Positions 51,806-61,537 of a stretch of 64,000 nt of DNA are shown in pieces (the stretch's first letter is position 1; every line of letters starts with the position of its first letter). Source of the stretch: Maribacter sp. HTCC2170 (GTDB taxonomy: Bacteria; Bacteroidota; Bacteroidia; Flavobacteriales; Flavobacteriaceae); assembly GCF_000153165.2 (NCBI RefSeq), contig NC_014472.1, forward strand, positions 3,406,001 through 3,470,000, given 5' to 3'. The position numbers and the translations under genes are program-made. The notes under the pieces are model-generated. The model did no database searches. It was not told where the DNA came from and saw only the letters and a program-made list of their open reading frames with translations.

Positions 51806-53128
51806 ATGTCTCAAGTTTCGATAAGTTCGCAAAAACCACGATTATCTTTTTGGCAAATCTGGAATATGAGTTTCGGATTTTTAGGAATCCAGTTCGGGTT
51901 TGCACTTCAAAACGCCAACGTAAGTAGAATATTTGAAACCCTCGGTGCTTCTAAAGATGAGCTTCCCATTCTATGGCTTGCGGCGCCTGTTACAGGTCTT
52001 TTGGTTCAACCAATAATCGGATATTATAGTGACCGTACTTGGCATAAAAAATGGGGACGAAGAAGACCATTCTTTGCTATTGGCGCAATCCTAGCTACTA
52101 TAGCATTGTTCGCAATGCCAAATTCCACGGCACTTTGGATGGCCGTTATCATGCTTTGGTTAATGGATGCCTCAATCAACATAAGTATGGAGCCCTTTAG
52201 AGCCTTTGTAGGTGATATGTTACCCAATGAACAACGAACCAGTGGTTTTGCCATGCAAAGCTTCTTTATTGGGATAGGCGCAATTGTAGCCTCTGCCCTA
52301 CCTTATATTTTTACCAACTGGTTTGGTATAAGTAATATAGCCCCTGATGGTGGTATTCCCGATTCAGTTAAATGGTCGTTCTATTTGGGTGGAATTGCCT
52401 ACTTCTGTGCAGTAATGTGGACTGTCATCAAAACAGAAGAATACCCACCGGACGATTTGGAACAACTAAAAGCGGAGAATGCCGAGACCGGAGTTTTCAC
52501 TGGGTTAAAGGAATCATTTATGGGAATTTTTCATATGCCCAAAACCATGGTACAGTTGTCTTTTGTACAATTTTTTTCATGGTTTGCTTTGTTTGCAATG
52601 TGGATTTATACAACATCAGCGGTAACAAGTCATGTCTACGGTACGTCGGACACTACCTCTACGATTTACAATGAAGGTGCGGACTGGGTTGGAATTTGTT
52701 TTGCCATTTATAATGGTATTGCCGCAGTAGTGGCTTTTCTACTTCCTGTAATCGCGAAAAAAACAAGTCGAAGAGTAACCCATTTAATGGCCTTGGTCCT
52801 TGGGGGAATAGGATTGATCTCAATCTACTTTATCACCGACCCTAATATGCTCTTAATTTCAATGATAGGTGTTGGAATCGCTTGGGCCAGCATTTTGTCT
52901 ATGCCTTATGCAATGCTATCGAGCATTCTCCCTGCAAATAAAATGGGATATTATATGGGGGTTTTTAATTTCTTCATAGTAATTCCGCAAATTGTCGCAG
53001 CCGGTATACTTGGGTTTATGTTAAAATCGTTTTTTGAAAATGATTCTATCTATGCCTTGATTATTGGTGGTGTTTCTATGTTCATTGCTGCCCTTTTATG
53101 TTTAATTGTTCAGGATAATGAAGAGTAA
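51806..53128 (+). CDS. SLC45/GPH-like major facilitator sugar transporter
   Basis: The 440-residue transporter has twelve predicted membrane helices. The loop-2/3 signature is DRTWHKKWGRRRPFFAIGAI, the RxGRRRP motif of SLC45-type sucrose or maltose/H+ symporters; LPNEQRTSGFAMQSFFIGIGAI follows. The frame is open from a GTG at 51770, but the ATG at 51806 (MSQVSISSQKPR) is preferred because the preceding codons fall in AT-rich leader DNA. The sugar is unknown. An AhpD-like gene starts 11 bases downstream, in the same operon, while a TonB receptor/FG-GAP pair converges from the other side. Confidence 0.88.
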   Translation: MSQVSISSQKPRLSFWQIWNMSFGFLGIQFGFALQNANVSRIFETLGASKDELPILWLAAPVTGLLVQPIIGYYSDRTWHKKWGRRRPFFAIGAILATIALFAMPNSTALWMAVIMLWLMDASINISMEPFRAFVGDMLPNEQRTSGFAMQSFFIGIGAIVASALPYIFTNWFGISNIAPDGGIPDSVKWSFYLGGIAYFCAVMWTVIKTEEYPPDDLEQLKAENAETGVFTGLKESFMGIFHMPKTMVQLSFVQFFSWFALFAMWIYTTSAVTSHVYGTSDTTSTIYNEGADWVGICFAIYNGIAAVVAFLLPVIAKKTSRRVTHLMALVLGGIGLISIYFITDPNMLLISMIGVGIAWASILSMPYAMLSSILPANKMGYYMGVFNFFIVIPQIVAAGILGFMLKSFFENDSIYALIIGGVSMFIAALLCLIVQDNEE

Positions 53129-53139
53129 TAAATGATTGC

Positions 53140-53745
53140 ATGAGTTGGATTAAAACAATTTCCTACGCGAAAGCAACTGCTCAGTTAAAAAGCATTTACA
53201 AAAGAGTAAAAGGGCCAGATAACAATATAGACAATGTATTAATGCTTCATAGCTTAAGGCCTCATACCCTATTGGGCCATATGACACTTTATAAAAGTGT
53301 TTTACATCATACCGGAAACACTTTGCCTAAATGGTATTTAGAGTCCATTGGTGTTTATGTTAGTTATTTGAATGATTGCGCCTATTGCGTAGAACATCAC
53401 TCAGCTGGTCTAAAACGATTGCTGAATGATGATGAGAAATATTACCGTTTTATGGAATCTATTGAAAATGATAAGCTCAAATCATTTTTTGATCCGACAT
53501 ATTTTTCTGGAATGGCATACGTTAAAAAGCTGACCTTATCACCAAATAAGATTCTAAAACATGATTTTACGACACTTCAGGATGTGGGTTTTTCGGATGG
53601 TGAAATTTTAGAAATCAATCAGGTTACGAGTTATTTTAATTATGTAAACAGAAGTGTTTTAGGGCTAGGAGTTAACACTAAAGGCGATATTATTGGTTTA
53701 TCACCCAAGGAGAATGATAACCCAGAGAATTGGAACCACACATAA
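53140..53745 (+). CDS. AhpD-like (carboxymuconolactone decarboxylase family) peroxidase-related protein
   Basis: The 201-residue cytoplasmic protein includes the AhpD redox motif NDCAYCVEHH with Cys80, Cys83 and His87, matching the alkylhydroperoxidase peroxidase-related subfamily that reduces hydroperoxides. The remainder (LPKWYLESIGVYVSYLN, FSDGEILEINQVTSYFNYVNRSVLGLGV) fits the CMD all-helical fold. It starts 11 bases after the sugar transporter and ends one base before the convergent FG-GAP gene, so it closes a two-gene operon. Confidence 0.88.
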   Translation: MSWIKTISYAKATAQLKSIYKRVKGPDNNIDNVLMLHSLRPHTLLGHMTLYKSVLHHTGNTLPKWYLESIGVYVSYLNDCAYCVEHHSAGLKRLLNDDEKYYRFMESIENDKLKSFFDPTYFSGMAYVKKLTLSPNKILKHDFTTLQDVGFSDGEILEINQVTSYFNYVNRSVLGLGVNTKGDIIGLSPKENDNPENWNHT

Positions 53746-53746
53746 A

Positions 53747-55210
53747 TTATTTTTTATAAACCCCATTATATTGGCTGCCCATATAGGAACCCCATTTGAT
53801 TTCCCCTACAATCGGAAATTTTGTGTCAATTCTGTTGATCTGCAGCCCATCAAATGTATATGTCTGCTTGACATTGGTTCCATGTACATAAATGATATCT
53901 AAATAGCCATTATCGTCCAAATCACCAATCCAAGGAGTGGATGAAAGATTATTTCCTTCATTTTGTAAATCCAATTCAGCCGAAACTTTTTCAGTGAACT
54001 CAACCGCCATAATATTGTTATGAAAGAATTTCATCTGATACTCATTGGTAATTTGATAATTCATGGGAAGTAACGCTTCATCCTTTCCGTCACCAGTTAA
54101 ATCAACCACCACTGGTGTACTTAATTGATAAAAGCCTAATGTGTCCTCATACTCAACTTTTCCGTTGCTACCATTTACCATTACTTGTTTAGACCATTCT
54201 AAGTCTGGCCATACCCCTTGAGCATAGGAGACAAAAAAATCAGGTATGTCGTCATCTGTGAATCTGCCCACAGCAACAGAACTATAGGCTTCTGTGTTTG
54301 GCACACTAACCGACCAAATTGGCTCATAGGATTTTCCATCAAATGCTAAAAGCCTACCATCAACCGCGTTTGTAACAATATCATAAGTGCCATCACTATT
54401 GATATCAACCCAAACACCAGGGCCTACAAAACCTTTTTTTTCACTTCTTGCAAGTTGAATCGAATTGGATAAATCCCCAGAATATATTTCGTCAATAGAA
54501 GTAACGTACAAATGGCCTCCTATGGTTTCACCACCTGTTCCAAAAATTACATTCTTATAGTCAGAAGGCATATTGGGTAATACGGAAACTGACATGTAAA
54601 TTTCACCCTCATCAGGCATTTTTGCCCTGCTGAGAATTTTTCCGTTTTTACTATCGATTATTACCAGATGACCTGGTGCCCTATTGGGATCATGAGGTTC
54701 AGCTAGAACATCTCCTCCATTTGATATTAATATATCATCCTGAAAATCGCCATTCTGATCTGGTATAAACTGCGGATTATAAAAATTAAACCATTCCTTT
54801 TCTTGACCAATAGGCTTTTCAAATCTCCAAATGACCTCACCCGTTTTACCATTTATGGCGATTAATTCTGCTGACCGTCCATTAATAAAAACATCCATAA
54901 TTCCATCGTTGGTAATATCGTGTAACGCTGCAGAGCCAAAAATTTGATCTTTGGCACCCACTTTCCAAAGCATTTTTCCCGACCTACCATCCAAGGCAAT
55001 CACGGCGGAATCACACGCTTGAAACTCTTTTCGGCCAGCACCAAGAACAATATCGCCAATTCCATCTTTGTTTAAATCAGTGATCCTAGGAGAAGAGAAT
55101 GTCCCTATTCCCGGAGCCTTTTTGGCCCATGATTTCTGCGCAAACAATGATGTATTACCTAGTAATATCATTATTAGAATCCCACAAATAATCCGTATTA
55201 CTTGAAACAT
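53747..55210 (-). CDS. Secreted FG-GAP/VCBS-type beta-propeller protein
   Basis: The 487-residue product begins with a signal peptide (MILLGNTSLFAQ) and consists of repeated FG-GAP or PQQ-like blades: ITDLNKDGIGDIVLGAG, LHDITNDGIMDVFING, VDINSDGTYDIVTNAV, VDLTGDGKDEALLP and IGDLDDNGYLDIIYV. Each has the calcium-binding D-x-N/D-x-D-G motif. Blades of the type VIALDGRSGKMLWKVG add a PQQ-like character. It is secreted or cell-surface and probably binds calcium. It lies 63 bases downstream of the TonB-dependent receptor on the same strand and is likely co-expressed with it. Confidence 0.85.
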   Translation of the reverse strand: MFQVIRIICGILIMILLGNTSLFAQKSWAKKAPGIGTFSSPRITDLNKDGIGDIVLGAGRKEFQACDSAVIALDGRSGKMLWKVGAKDQIFGSAALHDITNDGIMDVFINGRSAELIAINGKTGEVIWRFEKPIGQEKEWFNFYNPQFIPDQNGDFQDDILISNGGDVLAEPHDPNRAPGHLVIIDSKNGKILSRAKMPDEGEIYMSVSVLPNMPSDYKNVIFGTGGETIGGHLYVTSIDEIYSGDLSNSIQLARSEKKGFVGPGVWVDINSDGTYDIVTNAVDGRLLAFDGKSYEPIWSVSVPNTEAYSSVAVGRFTDDDIPDFFVSYAQGVWPDLEWSKQVMVNGSNGKVEYEDTLGFYQLSTPVVVDLTGDGKDEALLPMNYQITNEYQMKFFHNNIMAVEFTEKVSAELDLQNEGNNLSSTPWIGDLDDNGYLDIIYVHGTNVKQTYTFDGLQINRIDTKFPIVGEIKWGSYMGSQYNGVYKK

Positions 55211-55273
55211 ATAAATAATTACCTGTTTTTATATGCCAAGATAGTTTTTAATAATCAGTGCCTAGCATAACAA

Positions 55274-57433
55274 TCATAAATTGTCTAACTGGTTACTGTT
55301 TTTATCGTTGCTAATGGTCCAAAAGAACCCTACAAAGAAGAAAGTTTCTGCAGATGGTCTAATTGTTCTCCGTTCAAAAACTCCATTCATTTTAGCTTCA
55401 TTAGCATATTGATATCCGTTTACATTATTGAAACCCAGAGCATTGTTAATAGAGAAATAAAGTATTTTCTGTTGAGAGACAAGATACGCCCAATTGAAAC
55501 TCAAATTATTGTATGATTTGGTTTTTCCAGTTAGAAATGTGTTGGAATTTGGATTGTTATATGGTCTGCCCGAAGCATAATTATAGGAGAATCCTACTTG
55601 TGAACGTAAGTCTTCTACCCAATACTTGGTCACCAGCGAAAGGTTATGTTTTGGTGCAAAGTTGGGGGTTGCCTTTTCTTCAAAATTCAAATAATCACGC
55701 TCTGTATCTAAATAAGAATATGACACCCAATAATCCAGATTCTTGATGTTTTTATTATCCCTCCAAAAAACGTCAAGTCCTGCTGCATAACCACTCCCCA
55801 GGTTGTTGTATTCTGAGTTGAACTGTGGTCGTAATGTATTATACTTCACTAATTTGTCATAATCTTTGTAATAGGCTTCTGCCCTAAAAGTTTTGCCATT
55901 ATCCAAATACTGGTAATTAAAGATATAATGTGAAGTCTTTTCGGAATCAAGAGCTTCATCAAATTTCAAATATTCTACAGAAGGGTTTTGATAAAAATCC
56001 CCATAGGCCAAAGAGAATTGCCCCTTATCACTGCTCTTGTAGGCTAAAGAAACTCGTGGTGAAACATTGAATAGATTCATCGCATTTGAGTTTTCGGCCC
56101 GTAAACCCAATTTCATGGCAAATCTATTGCTGAAAAATATGTCGGCCTCACTAAATACCGCGAACAAATCATCGTTGAATTTACTTTCAAAGCTAGAGCC
56201 GTTCTGGGTAGTAAATAAATCATCATAATTCATATTAAAATACTCACCACCAAAATTTAATTGAAACCGGTTGCTAAAGTTCTTGCGTAATTTAAGTTTA
56301 AGGTGTGCTCCTATTTCCTTGGTTTCAATATCATCGGAAATAATTTCAATTTTATTCTTATCCATAGATATACTTGCACCAGTTGAAAGGGTCCAGTCAT
56401 TCTCCAAATAATGCTTGTATGATGAATTAAAGTAGAGGTTGTTGTTCTTTAATTTAAACCTTACGAAGTCTTCATAATTTATGTCTTCCTGTGAAATATC
56501 AAGATTACTATGATTAAAACCTGTATACAGTTTAAATATATTTTTCTCCCCTTTACTACGGAATACTGCTTCTCCAGAAATAGATTCATAGGGCCTGTTC
56601 CATTTTGTTCCTTGAGTGGAAGGAACCAATTTTTCGTAAGGGGCTAAATTAATGTATGAGGTATTTATACTCAATGATTCGTCTCCCCAAATCTCTGTAT
56701 GCCCTACTCCACCTCCAACAGACATTACAGAAATATCTGTTTTCTCTTGCTCGGGCTCATCAGTAGTATTCAACAATAATACACTTGAAAGCGCCTGACC
56801 ATATTCCGCAGAATAACCCCCAGTACTAAAAGTGATTCCTTTAAAAAGAAATGGTGAAAACCTTCCCCTAGTAGGAATATTATTGGCCGTTGCGCTAAAA
56901 GGTTGAAAAACCCTTAACCCGTCAATGAACACCTGCGTTTCACCTGCAGCTCCACCACGTACAAACAATCGGCCGTCTTCACTTACTGTACTTGTTCCCG
57001 GTAAGGTTTGCAGCGCTCCCACGAAATCTCCCGCCGCACCTGCCGTAGTAACAATATCCAGTGGTTTAAGAACTGATACTTTCGAATTATCACCTGCCTC
57101 AAAGGAACCAGCTGTCAAGGTAACCCCGGACAAATGATTTATCGCTTCGATCATTTTAATTTTCAAATCTTTGAAATAAGATACATCTCCCATTTCATAA
57201 TGAGTTTCATAGGTAATAGCGGAAACAATCAATGTTTGTGACCCGCTTTCCATGGTTTCAAATTCGAAGTTTCCATTATCATCGGTCGAAGATCCATCAT
57301 AAGTTCCTTCTAAATAAACGTTTGCCCCTATAACAGGATTGTTTTTTGAATCAGTAACGGTACCTGATACTTTGGTTTGGGAATGGGCAATCGTAGATAT
57401 GAGAATTACAGTAATTAAGACTAATTGTTTCAT
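55274..57433 (-). CDS. TonB-dependent outer-membrane receptor
   Basis: The 719-residue product has a signal peptide (VILISTIAHSQ), a carboxypeptidase-regulatory-like N-domain (about 20-95: VSGTVTDSKNNPVIGANVYLEGTYDG), a plug domain (about 115-225: GALQTLPGTSTVSEDGRLFVRGG, QVFIDGLRVFQPFS), and a beta-barrel that ends in a C-terminal aromatic strand (FFFVGFFWTIS). No SusD partner is next to it. The substrate may be a sugar, siderophore or peptide. Its start is divergent from the DUF2141 gene and it leads into the FG-GAP gene. The nearby SLC45 transporter suggests, but does not show, a shared carbohydrate substrate. Confidence 0.9.
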   Translation of the reverse strand: MKQLVLITVILISTIAHSQTKVSGTVTDSKNNPVIGANVYLEGTYDGSSTDDNGNFEFETMESGSQTLIVSAITYETHYEMGDVSYFKDLKIKMIEAINHLSGVTLTAGSFEAGDNSKVSVLKPLDIVTTAGAAGDFVGALQTLPGTSTVSEDGRLFVRGGAAGETQVFIDGLRVFQPFSATANNIPTRGRFSPFLFKGITFSTGGYSAEYGQALSSVLLLNTTDEPEQEKTDISVMSVGGGVGHTEIWGDESLSINTSYINLAPYEKLVPSTQGTKWNRPYESISGEAVFRSKGEKNIFKLYTGFNHSNLDISQEDINYEDFVRFKLKNNNLYFNSSYKHYLENDWTLSTGASISMDKNKIEIISDDIETKEIGAHLKLKLRKNFSNRFQLNFGGEYFNMNYDDLFTTQNGSSFESKFNDDLFAVFSEADIFFSNRFAMKLGLRAENSNAMNLFNVSPRVSLAYKSSDKGQFSLAYGDFYQNPSVEYLKFDEALDSEKTSHYIFNYQYLDNGKTFRAEAYYKDYDKLVKYNTLRPQFNSEYNNLGSGYAAGLDVFWRDNKNIKNLDYWVSYSYLDTERDYLNFEEKATPNFAPKHNLSLVTKYWVEDLRSQVGFSYNYASGRPYNNPNSNTFLTGKTKSYNNLSFNWAYLVSQQKILYFSINNALGFNNVNGYQYANEAKMNGVFERRTIRPSAETFFFVGFFWTISNDKNSNQLDNL

Positions 57434-57649
57434 TTTATTTGATTGTTGATTTTATAGGACAAAACTGCCCCGTTTTTAAATCTAGAACCAAATCATTTGA
57501 CCGAAGTGTCATTTTTAAAGGATGAAATGTGAGATGAAATCGAGGTTACAATTCACACCAAAAATTCAACAACTGGGTAAATTGTTTTTCGATTGAGAAT
57601 TGCTATTTCAGAGATTTGAACCAATGAATAACAATAAAACCTTAACATT

Positions 57650-58075
57650 ATGAAAACACTTAAAACCTTAATCATTATTGTAAAAATTGCATTAACAAGT
57701 TCAATGAATGCACAAGAAACAAATGGCAGTACTGTAACGGTGAACATTGAAAATGTTCTTTCTGACGAAGGCCAAATACTTGGAGCTTTGCACACAGAAG
57801 AAACTTTTATGAAAGGACCTGGTCTTTTTAATGAGACACTTAAAGCCAGTAAGGGAAATATCACCCTTACTTTCAAAAATGTACAACCAGGCACTTTTGC
57901 GATTATGCTACTACACGACGGAAATGAAAATAATAGAATGGATTTTGAGGCCAACGGAATGCCCAAAGAGGCATATGCAACTTCGGGAGAGATGGAACTA
58001 TATGGTCCACCGACCTTCAAGGCTTCCAAATTTGAGGTTACCAATGAAGATTTGGAGTTTAGCATCAGGTTTTAA
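57650..58075 (+). CDS. DUF2141-family secreted protein
   Basis: The 141-residue product has a signal-like N-terminus (MKTLKTLIIIVKIALTSSMNAQ) and the DUF2141 beta-sandwich pattern: VTVNIENVLSDEGQILGALH, ITLTFKNVQPGTFAIMLLHDGNENNRMDF with the conserved H-D-x-N-x-N-x-x-x-D motif, and MPKEAYATSG. The family is abundant in Bacteroidota; its function is unknown, though the acidic motif suggests calcium binding. It is divergent from the TonB receptor and followed by a perfect bidirectional terminator shared with Dps. Confidence 0.85.
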   Translation: MKTLKTLIIIVKIALTSSMNAQETNGSTVTVNIENVLSDEGQILGALHTEETFMKGPGLFNETLKASKGNITLTFKNVQPGTFAIMLLHDGNENNRMDFEANGMPKEAYATSGEMELYGPPTFKASKFEVTNEDLEFSIRF

Positions 58076-58088
58076 TAAATATCACTAA

Positions 58089-58127
58089 ACAAAAAGGGCT
58101 TGCCATTGGCAAGCCCTTTTTGTTTGA
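58089..58127. terminator. Bidirectional terminator between the DUF2141 and Dps genes
   Basis: A stem of at least fourteen bases (AAAAAGGGCTTGCC / GGCAAGCCCTTTTT) with an ATT loop is flanked by A and T runs on either side, so it serves both converging genes. Confidence 0.88.
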
Positions 58128-58138
58128 AGCATACTGGA

Positions 58139-58618
58139 TTATATTTCCTCTGCCAACCAAGCTTTCATCATCCAAACCGTTTTTTCTTGTTGGGTGATAA
58201 AATCGCTCATCATTGAATTTGTACCCTCATCTTCAGCATCATCAGAAGCGTTTAAAATTCCGCGCTCAATTATCAGTAATTGTGTAAGTGAGCCCACTAT
58301 CAGACGAATCGCTTCTTCATCTTTCGTTATGTTCTTTCCAACTGGGACTTTGGCACTTTCAATGTAATCCTCAAATGTATGCATCGGCACTCCTCCTAAT
58401 GTCAAAACACGTTCTGCGATTTCATCTACCTTTAAGTTTGCATCGTCATATAATTCCTCGAACTTCACATGAAGGTCAAAAAAACGTTTCCCTTTAATAT
58501 TCCAATGTATTCCCCTAAGGTTTTGGTAATACTGTTGAAAATTGGCCAAAAGTCCATTCAATTCATGGCTCAACTCCTTCGATTTATCCGCATTTAAGCC
58601 TATACTATTTAATATCAT
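58139..58618 (-). CDS. dps: Dps-family DNA protection and ferritin-like protein
   Basis: The product is about 159 residues from the preferred start (MILNSIGLNADKSKELSHELN). The Dps ferroxidase region LRGIHWNIKGKRFFDLHVKFEELYDD has the expected His and Asp/Glu ligands, and the remainder fits the four-helix bundle (VDEIAERVLTLGGVPMHTFEDYIESAKV). Dps dodecamers oxidise Fe(II) with hydrogen peroxide and protect DNA. The frame extends to 58654, but the ATG at 58618 matches the usual N-terminus. It lies divergent from the efflux set, and an OxyR-type gene follows that set, consistent with peroxide control. Confidence 0.92.
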   Translation of the reverse strand: MILNSIGLNADKSKELSHELNGLLANFQQYYQNLRGIHWNIKGKRFFDLHVKFEELYDDANLKVDEIAERVLTLGGVPMHTFEDYIESAKVPVGKNITKDEEAIRLIVGSLTQLLIIERGILNASDDAEDEGTNSMMSDFITQQEKTVWMMKAWLAEEI

Positions 58619-58795
58619 TGTTTTTGTTTTTAAATGTTGTATAAAATTATTCAATTGATTTATATCATTTTCATAGATTTCATTGATAGTTCTTATTCCT
58701 TTATTGAGTTGTACTATACTTTTCTTATTGGTTAAACCGAACTTATATTTTGTCTCTTTTTACTTTCAAAAATTAGGAAAACAATAACAACTGGT

Positions 58796-58828
58796 TTGGT
58801 TTTTGTGGTTAATAAATAATTAGATTTG
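58796..58828 (+). promoter_or_regulatory. Predicted promoter of the HlyD-FtsX-TolC operon
   Basis: TTG at 58796-58798 precedes TAGATTTG at 58821-58828, with a 22-base spacer. The -7 box fits TAnnTTTG exactly and lies 24 bases upstream of the preferred ATG at 58853. Confidence 0.42.
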
Positions 58829-58852
58829 ATTGTCATAACAACCACCGAAAAC

Positions 58853-60100
58853 ATGAATAAGAAAAAACTCTTCCTCTTTGGAACCCCCGTAATTATTGCT
58901 TTCCTTTTATACCTTTTCTTCGGAGGAACATCCGAGGAAGACATTGCCATCACTGCTAAAGTCACAAAAGGTTCCTTTTTAAATGAGGTTATTATTTCTG
59001 GAGAAGCACAATCCACTAGTCTAAAGAAAATAGATGCGCCTGTAGAGCTTCGAAATTATCGTCTCTATGATGTGAAAATCCAGGATTTAGTACCGGAAGG
59101 TACCGTCGTTAAAGAAGGGGACTATGTTGGCAAATTAGATCCTTCTGGTATTAATGGACAAATTTTAGATGCCCAATTAAATCTCGAAAGCGCCGAGTCA
59201 AAGTATACACAAGAACAATTGGATACCACCCTTACCCTAAAACAGGAAAGAACCTCTATCAAAGATATCCAATTCAATATAGAAGAGGATAAACTGGAAT
59301 TGAAGCGGTCCATATACGAATCTCCCGTTACCATTAGACAATTAGAAATAAAAATAGAAAGAGCAGAGAGGGACTTAAAAGAGAAAAAAGAAGATTATTC
59401 CATAAAAAAGAGAAAGGCCATAGCCAAAATGGTCGAGGTTGGTACTGAAGTTTCTAAAATTAGAAAGAAACTGGATGGCCTTCTTGAACTTCAAAAGTCC
59501 TTTACAATTCATTCTACAGCAAATGGAATGATTACTTATATGAAGAATAGAGATGGTTCTAAAAGAATAGTTGGGTCCAGCATTGCACCGTGGGATCCAA
59601 CCATTGCCACATTGCCGGATTTAACAAAAATGGAATCGAAGACTTATGCCAATGAAGTTGATATTCGGAAAATAAAAAAGGACTTGTCTGTTACTATTGG
59701 TTTTGATGCCTTCCCTGATGTAATGCTAGAAGGCACCGTTACCAGTGTTGCTAATGTTGGTGAAAAAAAGAGGGGATCTGATATCAATCTATTTCAAGTC
59801 ATGGTAAAACTAAATGAGACCAATACCAATATAAGGCCAGGTATGACCACTTCTAATCGAATTCTAATTGAAGAGGAAGAAAATGTATTAACCGTACCAC
59901 TTGAGGCCATTTTTTCCAAGGATTCCGTTAGCTACGTATATACAAAGTCTGGATTTTCAATTACAAAGAAGGAAATAGAACTAGGAGATTCTAACTTTGA
60001 TGCTGTGGTTGTTAAAAACGGTTTAAAAGAAAATGATGTGGTTTATTTAAGTAAACCCGATGGCCTTGAGGAAAAAAGTATTGCACTATTAAATAAGTAG
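58853..60100 (+). CDS. HlyD-family periplasmic adaptor
   Basis: From the preferred ATG at 58853 the adaptor has 415 residues. It has one N-terminal membrane helix (LFLFGTPVIIAFLLYLFF), a beta-barrel/lipoyl part (ITAKVTKGSFLNEVIISG, VPEGTVVKEGDYVGKL), a long coiled-coil hairpin at about 125-220, rich in Lys/Glu, and a C-terminal beta domain (NIRPGMTTSNRILIEEEENVLTVP). It should bridge an inner-membrane exporter and TolC. The frame also contains an upstream TTG at 58826, less likely as the start. The permease follows with only three bases between. Confidence 0.9.
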   Translation: MNKKKLFLFGTPVIIAFLLYLFFGGTSEEDIAITAKVTKGSFLNEVIISGEAQSTSLKKIDAPVELRNYRLYDVKIQDLVPEGTVVKEGDYVGKLDPSGINGQILDAQLNLESAESKYTQEQLDTTLTLKQERTSIKDIQFNIEEDKLELKRSIYESPVTIRQLEIKIERAERDLKEKKEDYSIKKRKAIAKMVEVGTEVSKIRKKLDGLLELQKSFTIHSTANGMITYMKNRDGSKRIVGSSIAPWDPTIATLPDLTKMESKTYANEVDIRKIKKDLSVTIGFDAFPDVMLEGTVTSVANVGEKKRGSDINLFQVMVKLNETNTNIRPGMTTSNRILIEEEENVLTVPLEAIFSKDSVSYVYTKSGFSITKKEIELGDSNFDAVVVKNGLKENDVVYLSKPDGLEEKSIALLNK

Positions 60101-60103
60101 TAC

Positions 60104-61465
60104 ATGATAGACAAAATACTTATTGAACAGGTTAAATCTAATCTGAAAGAGGCAATTCGTGTAATTCTAGCTAACAAGGTACGTACATTATTGACGGCCT
60201 TAGGAATCATTTTTGGGGTTGCAGCAGTAATTACCATGCTTGCTATTGGAAAGGGAGCCGAAAAAGAAATTCTCGCACAATTGGAATTAGTCGGTGTAAA
60301 CAATATTGTCGTTACACCTATACCGGAAGAAGCCGAAGAAGATGATTCCCAAGATAATGAAGATGGCAGTTCAGCAGAAATCAAGAGATTTTCGAAGGGA
60401 TTGGATTTATTGGATGTTAACAGTATACTAAATACTATTCCAACGGTTAAGCAGGTAAGCCCTGAGGTTATTATGGATACTTATGTGATAAATGCCGGGA
60501 AACAGAATTCTGTTAAATTGATCGGAGTTACCAATGCGTTCTTTGAAACTTCAAATATTAATATAGGTAGGGGGCGAAACTTTTCGGAAAAACAAGCCAT
60601 GCATGCTATGCCAGTATGTGTCATTGGGGAAAAAGTTGAAAAAAAAATATTTACAGGTGAAAGTGCCTTAGGCAAGCAAATTAAGGTCAAAGATGTTTGG
60701 CTTAAGGTGGTTGGCGTCATTGAGGAAAAACTAATTTCGGAAACCGCCCAAGAGAATTTGGGTATCCGAGATTTAAATCAAGATGTCTATATTCCCATAA
60801 AAGCGTTTTTAGTGCGGTACAAGGACCGTAAGGTAATTGGTGACCAACCGATAGATTATAATCAAATGTTTGGGCAACAAGGTGGTCCTAAAAAGCGTAT
60901 ACCAAGGGGAAATTATCATCAAATAGATAAGTTAACTATCCAGGTCAACAATTCAAATGAATTAAAATCCACTGCCGAAGTTGTTAGCAAAATGCTCAGA
61001 CGAAAGCATAATGATATGCTGGATTTTGAAATCACTATTCCCATAAACCTATTAAAACAACAACAGAAAACAAAACAAATATTCAATATTGTCTTGAGTA
61101 TTATTGCCGGGATATCATTGTTAATAGGCGGTATTGGTATTATGAACATTATGTTGGCCTCGATTCTTGAAAGAACAAAAGAGATAGGCATAATGAAGGC
61201 CATAGGCGCCACTAAACAGGACATCATATTACAATTTTTATCAGAATCTGTTTTAATCAGTTTAGGTGGGGGTATTATTGGTGTCCTTTTAGGTATAATA
61301 GCTTCTTACGGATTGCAATTGGCTACTGATATTGAAACCGTTATAACTGCTGGCTCCATTACTTTATCCTTTTTTGTGGCCACTTTTATTGGCCTTATTT
61401 TCGGAGTATTTCCTGCAAAATCAGCAGCTCAAAAAAATCCCATTGAAGCTATTAGACATGAATGA
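60104..61465 (+). CDS. FtsX/MacB-type ABC transporter permease
   Basis: The 453-residue permease has one membrane helix near the N-terminus (VRTLLTALGIIFGVAAVITML), a large periplasmic MacB-like domain (about 50-320, with a Glu/Asp-rich segment EEAEEDDSQDNEDG), and three C-terminal helices with the family's ERTKEIGIMKAIGATKQDIILQFLSES motif. It lacks the ATPase domain that MacB has, and no ATPase gene adjoins it, so its ATPase is probably encoded elsewhere. It is fused tightly to the adaptor (three bases upstream) and the TolC gene starts 72 bases downstream. Confidence 0.9.
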   Translation: MIDKILIEQVKSNLKEAIRVILANKVRTLLTALGIIFGVAAVITMLAIGKGAEKEILAQLELVGVNNIVVTPIPEEAEEDDSQDNEDGSSAEIKRFSKGLDLLDVNSILNTIPTVKQVSPEVIMDTYVINAGKQNSVKLIGVTNAFFETSNINIGRGRNFSEKQAMHAMPVCVIGEKVEKKIFTGESALGKQIKVKDVWLKVVGVIEEKLISETAQENLGIRDLNQDVYIPIKAFLVRYKDRKVIGDQPIDYNQMFGQQGGPKKRIPRGNYHQIDKLTIQVNNSNELKSTAEVVSKMLRRKHNDMLDFEITIPINLLKQQQKTKQIFNIVLSIIAGISLLIGGIGIMNIMLASILERTKEIGIMKAIGATKQDIILQFLSESVLISLGGGIIGVLLGIIASYGLQLATDIETVITAGSITLSFFVATFIGLIFGVFPAKSAAQKNPIEAIRHE

Positions 61466-61537
61466 ATTTAGCCGATAAAATAGCGCGTTCAATTATTTAA
61501 ATTATTACAATTTTCCTATCACTGAAAAAAATACAAA

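Noticed and set aside
51567-51905. 112-codon minus-strand ORF overlapping the start of the SLC45-like transporter gene
   Set aside because: It overlaps the well-supported transporter start, has no motif, no plausible start region, and looks like the antisense shadow of membrane-protein codons.
58619-58740. ATAG/CTAT repeats upstream of dps as an OxyR binding site
   Set aside because: Several ATAG and CTAT tetramers occur, but their spacing does not give the regular seven-base intervals of a canonical OxyR site; in AT-rich DNA they are expected by chance.
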